NCBI GenBank assembly: GCA_019925095.2
Contig: CM034392.1
Coordinates: 6,956,887-7,020,886, forward strand
DNA length: 64,000 nt
DNA from: Dendrolimus kikuchii
Lineage: Eukaryota; Arthropoda; Insecta; Lepidoptera; Lasiocampidae
Reading direction: 5' to 3'
Shown: in pieces, positions 55,330-64,000 of the stretch
How positions within the stretch are numbered: the first letter of the stretch is position 1
How the letters are laid out: every line of letters begins with the position of its first letter
Position numbers and translations under genes: made by a program
The notes under the pieces: generated by a model
The model's database searches: none
Told to the model about the DNA's origin: nothing
What the model saw: only the letters and a program-made list of their open reading frames with translations

Positions 55330-55645
55330 TTAACTGACATTGCGCCTGATGTCAGGCGGAAATACAGTCTAAGGTAGAGCAGGCTTACCTAGAAGATACC
55401 TGTTCACGAGAGACTTGAAGACACCTAGATTGTATTCTTCAGGAAAAACAGACGACGGTAAAAAGTTCCACTCTTCAGCGGTGCGTATGATAAAAGTGGA
55501 CGCATAGCGTTTCGTCCGCTTTGATGGTATTTCCACTATGTATCGGTGTCGTGAGTGCGTACGTCTGCTTGTCCGGTGGTAAAATGGTGAGGAAGGAACC
55601 AATTCATGTAATTCCGTGGCACACTCCCCGAAGTCTATCCTATTA
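55330..55645 (-). pseudogene. LINE reverse-transcriptase C-terminus (Jockey/RTE-like)
   Basis: On minus: [58 protein letters not shown] and [19 protein letters not shown]. This is the common C-terminal signature R.HRY.V..P..RT+R...SF...T...WN.LP..VFP..YNL..FK..VN. It is followed on minus by GCCTGACATCAGGCGCAATG in the 3' UTR. The frame is intact for about 90 codons. 5'-truncated copy. Confidence 0.8.
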
Positions 55646-57746
55646 GTGTGTATAGATTTCCAAATAATATTACACTATTTTAAAAAAATAGAACCGCGTA
55701 GCAAAATAAAACATCTTCTAGCTGCTGCTAAAAACTCTACTACACACTCCAACAGAATAATCACTCATGAAATTTCCTTCATACGCATCGTATAATACTT
55801 GTCAAAGTATATGGGACTAATCGTAAATTCAGTTTGACTACGTCGTGGAGAGTCACATTCATAATTACCAGTTAATCCCAGGTACAGACCCTTTTCACTA
55901 TTATCCTCACCTGTGAGGGTAAATCACAATATGTATTAATTTCAATGTTTGAGTTTCGAGGCTTACAAGTTGCCATTTTTTGGAGGTCCTTGGATTCCTA
56001 TTTAAGGTTTGACGACAGACTTGTGGGTTAGATAAAAAAAAATGATGATATTAATTGTTATGATATGTAAGAATATTAAAGTGGTGGTCTGTTATAAACG
56101 CCATAAGCTGCGTACGGCGCGGCGGGACGCTTTTCGCGACTCACGAATACATGCTATGGAAATTTATTATAAAGTTCTTTCTCAGACGCTTGAGGTGCCG
56201 CACATACAGGTTTGCCAGCTTTTTTAAAGAAAAGATAGTATTTTTATCCCTAAGAATTTAGTACTTTTGAGAAAGTTAGAGAAAAAATAGTACACATTTA
56301 TTTTTAATTAATTAAATTATATTATATTTATTTCATTACTTCTTGCTTTAGTCAACAAAGTTCTATAATTTTAAAATTAATTATAAGAATCTGAACAAAA
56401 AGCGCTACAATTGAATTAACGATGAAAATAATAATATAGTGTATATTTTGCACTTTATTATTTTTCTATAATATATTACTATATATTATAGAAAAATAAT
56501 AATTGGTTAAAATATATATAGTACGGTTGGGAACCCTACGCACATAATATGTTGTGCGTGTCTTCCATACGTCGTACGCGCCTGCGCAGTCATTCTCGTG
56601 CATTCCTCTGTAAAGCCTTTCGGTCTTATTCATAGTGAGTAAGAGTAAGTTTGAACGCTTCTTGAAGGTTCATAAAGAGACTACATGTCGCTGTTCAATA
56701 ATGAAACGTGATAGTCTGAACAATGTGTAATTTTATGTATTTTACCTAAAGGGTTTTTTATTCGCCCCCACGGTACCCTGATATGACAGTAACCCGGGAG
56801 TCGTCCACAAATCTTTTCAACCATAAAAAATGAACGGGAAAATCTGACACGCGTAAAGAGGTCTCAAGAGTAACCAATAACCATCGATATAATGTCGCTC
56901 CGACTCCGAAAACGGCATCGAACATCTACTGACAGACGCTATACACTGCTTTCAGCGTTTACGACAGACCACGACCAATTAATAATATTTCTGTTTCACC
57001 AATATAAGTAAGTAGATATAAAGAGTATAATATATATACTACATACATTTGCGACAGTGAATTGGCGTTTTTCTCTAAAACTTAAATTAGACTGTGTTTT
57101 AGGAAAGTTGTAAAAACTTGTATCCGGATTCTTTCCCGAGATAAAATCATTTAACAAATCATTAGTTTCAGTATTAATCAATATAACCTCGAACTTAAAA
57201 ACTCCATTGTGTCACCATCAAGTAAGAATGGCGATTTCTTCAGGCATTTACTGAGGGGATAATGAACCGATTTACGGAGATTACCGAAGTTTTTAAGATA
57301 ATGAGATGCAATCAATGCAAAGAGACGAAAGCTGTATCCCGGGGATAAAATGGATGGACGTCACTTGCACGCGGGTACTGAATTGACGGAACAGAAGATA
57401 TTGCGCGTTTGGAAGGGAAGGTCATAATTTATTTATAACTGTTTACTCTAAAGGTCTCAAAAACGCAGATGGTTTTAAAAACAAAATTCCGGAGTTTGCG
57501 TGAAGTGCCTTAAAATAAATGAAGCAAGTATATACAGTACAAAAACTATGCAGGCTACCATAACATAAAAAGCGATGAAACCAGAAATAATATTATATCT
57601 CAATAACTGTTCGACAGACATTGTTGGTTTTTTCTTAATCGTCTAGGTGTCTAAAATTTAATCCTTGTCAGTCATTCGTATAATTTTATATTTAATACTG
57701 ATAAACATGTTTCAAGTCTTAAAACAAATTATATCGTAAAATAAAC
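55646..57746. other. AT-rich, one strong hairpin, otherwise nothing recognised
   Basis: The hairpin at 56455-56502 is listed separately. No exon or repeat partner was identified in this 2.1 kb. Confidence 0.45.
56455..56502. repeat. Perfect 21 bp inverted repeat, 6 nt loop
   Basis: TTATTATTTTTCTATAATAT then A, spacer TTACTA, then the exact reverse complement. All A/T except one pair. Could be a MITE core or simple palindrome. Confidence 0.9.
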
Positions 57747-58043
57747 TATAATAATAGCAGCCCATAAATGTCCCACTGCTGGGCTCGGGCCTCCTCTTCA
57801 TAGGGGAACGGACAGTATACCCACCACGCTTGTCCAAGACGGCTTGGCAGGTTTGACACATCGGTTGTCTCGATGTGCAGGTTGCATCACGATGTTTTCC
57901 TTGACCGTTATTAGCACGTGGTAATTGTAAGAATATGCACATTAGGTCAGAAAACTGGCTAAGTGGTGCATGCGTTCCGGCCAGGATCGAACCCGCGCCC
58001 TTTGAGTTTGGGACGCGTGTGCTAGCCATTACGCTACCACGAC
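57747..58043 (-). mobile_element. tRNA-derived SINE (family C), copy 3
   Basis: The reverse complement of the family C consensus. GTCGTGGTAGCGTAATGGCT is at 58043 and the CAGCAGTGGGACATTTATGG end is near 57770. The B box GGGTTCGATCC is intact, so this copy keeps a plausible internal Pol III promoter. Confidence 0.87.
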
Positions 58044-58564
58044 ATATAAATAAAATAAACTATATACAGAAATTAAAATAAAACTAACACAGAACAAAAA
58101 ACCCTAAAAAATATATACCTACACTAAAAAGAAAACACTATAAACTACAATTCTGATATTATAAAGTTCTAAAAATGCCGTGTCTGTTGAAAGCTTTTAA
58201 AGAAAAAAAAAATTAATACACTATATGAACGATAGAGAACACGATTCATTCTCTTTTTACATTTCTTGTATTTATTTAGAATAAGTAAAGAAATACTTTA
58301 AATGTGAGGGTGTGTTGCATCATACGCAAACCTCCATAGGTTTAAGTGGTGCCTTATCACTATTTCATGATGTAGAATTATTATAGATAAATAAATATAA
58401 AAAGTCTGTGGGCACTTGACCTTTACGGACAATTAATTGAAATAAAAATGTAGTTTAAATTCAGTCTGTTCATTATTACACACATAAAATGACAACATAT
58501 TCTGCCAAGCCAAATAAATATACAGTAAAGATTTTGCATATCAATTATGGTTTGGTGCGTAAAT
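58044..58564. other. Nothing assigned
   Basis: A-rich ACTAAAA words at 58075-58140 and a possible tiny family G LINE piece at 58395-58430. Otherwise AT-rich. Confidence 0.4.
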
Positions 58565-58735
58565 AGATAGATAAATAACTCTTTATTGTACACCAATACA
58601 AACATGAACTTAAAGACTAAAATTATATCTAGTTATGTACAAAGGGCAGTCTTATCGCTAAAAAGCGATCTCTTCCAGACAACCCCAGGAATGAATTGAG
58701 ATGATAATGGCGATGGTGGTATACGTAACATATAC
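58565..58735 (-). mobile_element. LINE 3' tail (family B), minus
   Basis: Nearly identical to 21100-21262, including the upstream CATCGCCATTATCATCTC and the (ATAG) tail (TAGATAGATAAATAACTC on plus). The two are recent sister copies. Confidence 0.85.
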
Positions 58736-58768
58736 TACAAACTACTTACATTTTAATAATAAATACAT

Positions 58769-58771
<3 letters not shown>

Positions 58772-58813
<42 letters not shown>
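58772..58813. repeat. (TA)n microsatellite
   Basis: About 21 uninterrupted AT dinucleotides, followed by a shorter TATATATATATG run at 58818-58830. Confidence 0.95.
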
Positions 58814-58816
<3 letters not shown>

Positions 58817-58830
58817 GGTATATATATATG

Positions 58831-59483
58831 TGCGTATAACATGAAAAGCGAAAATCGCTGTGCAATTCTATTTCCCATAATATACTCGTATGCAGATTAA
58901 ATAACTGAGCATTCCGAAATAAACATTGTACACAACAATTTCTGCAGAATCCACTTGTATGAGCGTCCCAAATCGCAATTTAATTTCAACCAAATAACAT
59001 TTAAGATTGCAGTTGGATTCTTCAGTTAGTTTACGTGTGGCTGCATGAAACTATTGTAAGGAACCTCTTAATTCATTAAAATGTTCTATGAAATTACTAC
59101 TGCTTTTCACAATTGGATTTTATAAACTGATTTTTAGAATACATACGAAAAAGGTCATATTTATTCCCTTGAAAACCGCAAAGCACTTTTTTGCTCTTTA
59201 AGAATATTGTGGATTGTAAAAAAAAATTGTTGCATCAAACGACTTGATGTGTTTTAGCGGAAAAAAATAATTAATATACATTGATTAGTTTTAAATTTAG
59301 TTAAAAAAGCGATAATATATTAAAAATTAAGCTACCACTGCGCAATCCTACCTTTTAAACTATTAACTTTTTTGTTCATTAGACATTAATCAACAATTTG
59401 CAATGTTTGCTTACTCTTCGCCATATAAAGCGATGCATAAGATTCAAATTTGTTTCTTTGGGAAATGTTGATTCCGTTCTTGT
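58831..59483. other. AT-rich, nothing recognised
   Basis: No supported feature. Confidence 0.5.
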
Positions 59484-59626
59484 AAAGCGGGTGATAGACA
59501 TATGAGTACGCGTACTTGTGACTCGAAGATGTTCTTCGCTTCTGAAAGTTTAATTAAGCTGACACATGGGTGAAAAAGGTCATCGAGGCATACGTACGAG
59601 TACTTGCTGGCGCGTCTATCTCCCCT
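59484..59626. mobile_element. Foldback MITE, family J, copy 2
   Basis: AAAGCGGGTGATAGACATAT at the left and the reverse complement AAGGGGAGATAGACGCGCC at the right are TIRs related to 5619-5692. Both ends carry GTACTTG or CAAGTAC words. The centre is 70 bp longer than in copy 1. Confidence 0.65.
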
Positions 59627-60309
59627 TGAGGACACAGTATGTCTTAGCGAACGGTTAATATTTCAGTTATGAACAGGTAAAGTTTGATAAGGCTTGTAGT
59701 AACGCCGATGTCCTTGAGAATTTGGGAGGAGCTAAACACTTCACACCACGTCACTAACTCTATTTCCGCGGTCTATTCAGATACATTACAATTTTATTGC
59801 AAATATAATAAAGTGGTAAAGAATTATTTCTGTTTGTATAGATATTTTTTCAACCAGTTTTGATTGAAACTGAAAAAATAAAATGGTTTCATGTCAATAA
59901 CTTTGTCGTCCTTTGGTTTATTTTTTTCTTAACATAAGATAACCATAGAAAAATTAAGAAACATTAATGTTAAGTCTCGTATCGTGAAGATTTATGATAT
60001 TTATTTGGTAAATTAGTGATCAGTATTTATCGATGAAAATTTTGTTTCATTTGCACTTCACTTTCGACCTTTGGCAGCGAGAGGGACCTTGTGAGAGGGA
60101 AAAACTCAGCTAACAGTTATACGAAACATTGATTCATGTAACATGCAAAGCCCTAGAGTACAGTTTCATCAGATTGTAGGTGGATTTATAAGCTTCTATT
60201 GTAATGGATTGTTAATAGCAACATAGAGTGCACAAATTTTAGTCTGGTTGTTTTGCTGTTGGTACTGTACAATTCTAATATTTGCAATCAATAGTTTATT
60301 ATTTATTTA
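59627..60309. other. Nothing recognised
   Basis: AT-rich. Confidence 0.5.
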
Positions 60310-60617
60310 ATCCGTACAGGAACGGAGAAAGAATACAATTTTCTGCGGCCGGGCGGCCTGTCACAAGAGGCGACAAAACAACCCACAGTCAGGTGGTAGG
60401 GCATTTGCCCGACTGGATGGCTACCACCCCTGGTCTAAAGTATGTCGCCTTAATAATATTGAGGTGTGTTCCGGCATTGGTGACCAAGTTCCAGCCTCCC
60501 TTAAGAGAGCAGCAGCGTATTTGTAGCACCTTTGGTGTTGCAAATGTCCATAGGCGATGGTAACCGCTTTCCATTAAGTGGGCCGTCTGCCTGTCTGCTG
60601 AACTCCTGCAATAAAAA
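60310..60617 (+). mobile_element. SINE-like family A, full-length
   Basis: ATCCGTACAGGAACGGAGAA to CTCCTGCAATAAAAAA, then an (AAT) microsatellite to 60634. A few private substitutions are present. Confidence 0.87.
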
Positions 60618-60634
60618 ATAATAATAATAATAAT

Positions 60635-61597
60635 TTTCAAATATACCTTTCAAATTACTTAATATTTCTATTAGGAATAATTTCTATATCCCTTATATTT
60701 TCGCGAATCTATCTTATAAATGAGCAACAAAGTTTATTTATTTTCAGCTGTCTAAAGTTTAGCTTAGAAAAAGTTGCTTGTTATCAGCATTTTTTTAAAA
60801 TATTATTTTTACTGTAAACTACTAATTAATATTATTATAATTTGTATATTTACTATATTACTAAAGTGTAAGATTTTCTAAATTCATTTCAAAAAATGAC
60901 GGGAGTTTTATGAATGTTGGTCGAACTTGCATCACTTTAAGACCTTTTCTGATTGGTCTATTTGATTTTTAATTGTATTTTTTTATAACAAATTTGCAAA
61001 AATTATAAAAAACTTATTCTTTTATGTTTTTAACTGTGTTGGTCTAAAAAATATTTGGTAGTAATATCCTTAATTAAGAAAAAATCTTTTTTATTATAAT
61101 ATTCAACGCAAAAGCATGCTTTGCAAGTAGAGTCTTACAAATATAACATTCTACTCGTAAATACTACGCAAACATTACCCTGATAAAGTTTCTAACAGTA
61201 GCGTAGGGTTAAATAAAATTGCTATTTAGAATCGAGTAGCTTTTGATGTTCGATCCATTTATTTATTCCAAATAATTCCCTGATTAGAGGAAACAGAAAT
61301 AGGGACTTTGTGTTGTAATTTGTAATGGCAGGATTTCCTATATTTTGCGAAAATGCGATATAGTTAATAAGAAAAGTAAACTCGCTTCATTAAACATTTA
61401 TTACCATTGCCTTTTTTGAACTATTTTTTAAGTTAAATAATAAGTTTAAATAAATATTTTATATTAAGATTTATAGGTATATTCATATGGTGTGAACTCT
61501 GCCAATTATCGAAATAAAACAACACATAAAAATTTAAGTCAAAATTCCTATCTTAATTCCTTAATTAATACTAATTAACTAACTGCAGATAAACGAC
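60635..61597. other. AT-rich, nothing recognised
   Basis: No supported feature. Confidence 0.5.
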
Positions 61598-61775
61598 TCA
61601 AAATGAGTCCTGGCCTCCGAAACGAAAATTCTCCACTCCTTCGGTTCAGTCCTGTCACCTGACAGTCATAGGCTTGAAGCTCGAGTAGATCAGCTTTTAT
61701 TACATCATCCTAGCGATATCTCGGATGACCAAGTGGTCGCCGTTCCGTCGGCCGGCCCAAAAATCTCTTTTTACT
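61598..61775 (-). pseudogene. LINE C-terminal fragment (RTE-like)
   Basis: On minus: LGRPTERRPLGHPRYR, a stop where Trp is expected, DDVIKADLLELQAYDCQVTG, LNRRSGEFSFRRPGLILS. The G+P.GRRPLGRPRYRW.D.VKADL.EL pattern is the C-terminal end of another RTE-like LINE group in insects. About 55 codons remain. Confidence 0.65.
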
Positions 61776-61984
61776 TCACAATCCTCCCCAATACTTTGTA
61801 GTTAGTCAAGCCAGCACAAGCGATGTGCCTTGCTTACTTAATTATTCATTGAAATCACTCTTGGAGTCTATACTAGATAAGCTTTCAGTGTCGGATAAAA
61901 AAATTAACAATGATAATTTATGGTTAGGCATTATATAAATAGCATTGTTCATAGTATTATCGGAAATAGTTAGTACACATAATT
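61776..61984. other. Nothing recognised
   Basis: AT-rich. Confidence 0.5.
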
Positions 61985-62071
61985 AAATCTACTTTTAACG
62001 GGTTTAAACTTTCATTTTTATTTCGACGTTTCGGCTACTTTTTAGTAACCGTGATCACGGAAGACATTATT
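61985..62071 (+). mobile_element. TIR element family P, left arm, interrupted by a SINE
   Basis: TCTACTTTTAACGGGTTTAA, TTCGACGTTTCGGCTACTTT and CCGTGATCACGGAAGACA match the left arm of other copies. The sequence continues as AGACAAAGATTAA after the SINE at 62072-62373. Confidence 0.72.
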
Positions 62072-62373
62072 ATCCGTGCAGGAACGGAGAAAGAATACAA
62101 TTTCCTGCGACCAGGCGGCCTGTCCTAAGAGGCGACAAAACAACCCATAGCCAGGTGGTAGGGTGTTAGCCCAACTGAATGGCTTCCACCCCTGATCTAC
62201 GGTATGCCGCTCTAACAACCTTGAGTTGTGTTCCGGCATTAGTGACCAGGTCTCCCTTAAGAGAGCAGCAGCGCATCTGTAGCACCTTTGGTGTTGCAAA
62301 TTTCCATAGGCGATGGTAACCACTTTCCATCTAGTGGGCCGTCTGCCGATTTGTTGAACTGTTGCAATAAAAA
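62072..62373 (+). mobile_element. SINE-like family A, nested in TIR element P
   Basis: ATCCGTGCAGGAACGGAG to GTTGCAATAAAAAAAATAAA. The element is flanked by AAGACA at 62061-62066 and again right after the tail (about 62379-62385), a short target duplication. The host element's phrase GGAAGACAAAGAT, intact in the 46 kb copy, is restored if the SINE is removed. Confidence 0.85.
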
Positions 62374-62936
62374 AAATAAAAAAGACAAAGATTAACGCAA
62401 TTTTTAAAAGTAAAGTTTAACACCACGGTAGACACTTCCAATTTAATATAACGAGATAAAACGTGTTTACATATGTTTTTTGTAATTAAAAAACGCGAGT
62501 CTCGACAATTCTTTTGACGAAGCCTTAAATAAAAATCGAATCTGATATCAGCTGTTTGCATTCATTTACCGCTTGCTTGCTTATAAAATTGGTTTCCTCC
62601 CGTAAATATTTTCTACAGATAATTGCGATCACCAAAAATCAACCAATATAAATCTTGGTAGAAAATAATTAGGTTAATTTCATTTTCTATTACGTGGAGT
62701 AAATATTGACCTAATAAGTACTCGTTTTAATTTTCTAAGTTTGCCAGGGACAGCTGCAAGATTTTATAACGGTATTGATTCTTAAAAAATAACTAGAGAT
62801 CCAATTATCTAAGATTTTATTAACTGACTGTTAACCGCGATTTGTGAATTCAGAAATTTCTGATTACATGAACCTTGAATAGATACCATTTTGTTGCTCA
62901 CCAAAATAATAGATACAATAAATCAGTTTCAATTTT
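62374..62936. other. Nothing recognised
   Basis: AT-rich. Confidence 0.5.
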
Positions 62937-62985
62937 TTGGCCTTATAGCTCAGAGCGCTCTCTTCCACTCTCTAACTTATGGGAT
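62937..62985 (-). mobile_element. Possible LINE family B tail stub
   Basis: On minus, GTGGAAGAGAGCGCTCTGAG then CTATAAGGCC resembles GTCTGGAAGAGATCGCT...GATAAGGCC. Short and diverged. Confidence 0.4.
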
Positions 62986-63119
62986 ATTCTTAGTTAATCT
63001 AGGGGGTGCATAAATTAAGATGTTCCTAAATTTTTTTAATATATTTTTACTCGATAAATAGTAATCATATAATAGAACAGGTAAATAACATTAACAGAAT
63101 ATCATATACTATTTCAAAT

Positions 63120-63438
63120 TAAAACGCTTTCACATTACCCGAAGTCCTACTCGCTCGCCATCGACGGGATGTTCGCCCCCATTTCATTGAGTTCCTACGC
63201 TCAACCACGCAATGGTTTTCTAGAACGTTTATTCCGCGTATGACAATGATTTGAAGAGAACTTCACGTCGAGTTTTTTCCTCAGCGCTACTACATGGAGT
63301 TCTTTAAGAAGGGCGTCATAAGATTTCTTACAGGCCGGCAACGCGTTGGCAATGCTCCTGGTGTTGCAAACGTCCATAGGCAACGGTAACCACCTTCCAT
63401 CAAGTGGACCGTCTGCTTGTTTGCTGCTTCAGGCAATA
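63120..63438 (+). mobile_element. CR1-like LINE 3' end sharing its tail with family A
   Basis: A stop-containing coding-like part is followed by TTTCTTACAGGCCGGCAACG, GGTGTTGCAAACGTCCATAG, CAACGGTAACCACCTTCCAT, AAGTGGACCGTCTGC and GCAATAAAAA. The last 90 bp closely resemble the end of SINE-like family A, whereas the part before has no counterpart there. GGCCGGCAACGC followed by such a tail is a common 3' end of CR1-type LINEs in Lepidoptera. Confidence 0.65.
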
Positions 63439-64000
63439 AAAAACTGCTAGACTTTCTCAATACGCACCCTTGCCACGAAAAAGTTAGTTAAAAAATACTC
63501 GATAAAAAGCTGTCATGTCTTGTAGAAATAATGACGTTTTTAAGGCACATTACTATAGAGTATGGATATGGAGAATATGGATATATTATATGTATTAGCA
63601 AAACGCGGTGCTTTAGGAGAGATCGCGAAGTGTTCTACCTAGTAATCACCTTCAAGATTATTACCAGCGTAATTATAACTAAACAACATTCTGTTTACAT
63701 GTTTACATCGATATTAGTTCCTTAGTTGTCGAACAGATGGCGTTAGTAGTAACAGTCTAGTTGTTATTACATGTTTTATTGGTTTTATAATTTGCGACAG
63801 ATGGCGTTAGGAATACGATAAAATTCTAATTAATAAAAATTGTTATATCTTCTATTTTTTTTAATGTGTATAAAATAATATTTTTATTAAAGATAACACA
63901 TGCAGAAATAAATTGAAATTACTATGTCAAAGCCCAAGACTGAAAGTGTGAATGTTTTATCTATAAAGTGTACAAGAAAAATGCATAGACTGTAGGATGT
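63439..64000. other. Nothing assigned; short direct repeat
   Basis: ACAGATGGCGTTAG occurs twice, at about 63732-63746 and 63794-63809. The plus frame at 63531-63725 has no family features. Otherwise AT-rich to the window end. Confidence 0.45.

Noticed and set aside
58772..58813. Origin of replication or regulatory AT tract
   Set aside because: A plain dinucleotide microsatellite explains it.
1..64000. CRISPR array, prokaryotic operon, integron or phage
   Set aside because: No regularly spaced direct repeats, no operon-like gene runs, and the sequence is clearly animal nuclear DNA with spliced-gene and transposon signatures.

Overview
This window looks like nuclear DNA of a moth or butterfly (Lepidoptera). 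It is AT-rich and has almost no long open frames. It is packed with repeats of lepidopteran type: Helitron-like elements ending in CTAG, tRNA-headed SINEs, a roughly 310 bp SINE-like family with a LINE-type tail, many 5'-truncated LINEs, and small DNA transposons with terminal inverted repeats (TIRs). No bacterial operons, rRNA, CRISPR or ordinary tRNA genes were seen. Family assignments come from reading the sequence and from memory; no database search was run.

The one host coding segment I can support is at 7351-7611 (+). It is an 87-codon first coding exon ending in a consensus donor. Its start (MSQHFT followed by a Phe-Glu pair) and its end (KIRN...YDTLYGNSTL) resemble insect nitric oxide synthase (Nos). 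No later Nos exon was recognised, so the remaining 56 kb may be its first intron, although that is inference.

Layout. 0-7 kb: a Helitron end, LINE tails, a complete hAT deletion derivative with a perfect 8 bp target duplication (4014-4502), and a repeat just upstream of the Nos exon. 7-19 kb: the Nos exon, then an intron-like stretch with an RTE-type LINE end and several 3' ends of a second LINE. 19-31 kb: MITE-rich, with a PIF/Harbinger-type MITE, a 'TTTCGGCC' TIR element, a 594 bp TIR element and several SINEs. 31-44 kb: a SINE nested in a Helitron-like element, a 0.9 kb LINE fragment with a long open frame, and a decayed mariner transposase. 44-64 kb: more SINEs, an R1-clade LINE 3' end, C-termini of other LINEs, and a SINE that splits a TIR element.

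The repeats appear to have built the region by successive nested insertions. The SINE-like family shares its 3' tail with a LINE, which fits mobilisation by that LINE. I found no convincing undescribed multi-gene system. The best leads are the Nos exon and its repeat-loaded flank, the shared SINE/LINE tail, the insertions with readable target duplications, and several small repeat families I cannot name.
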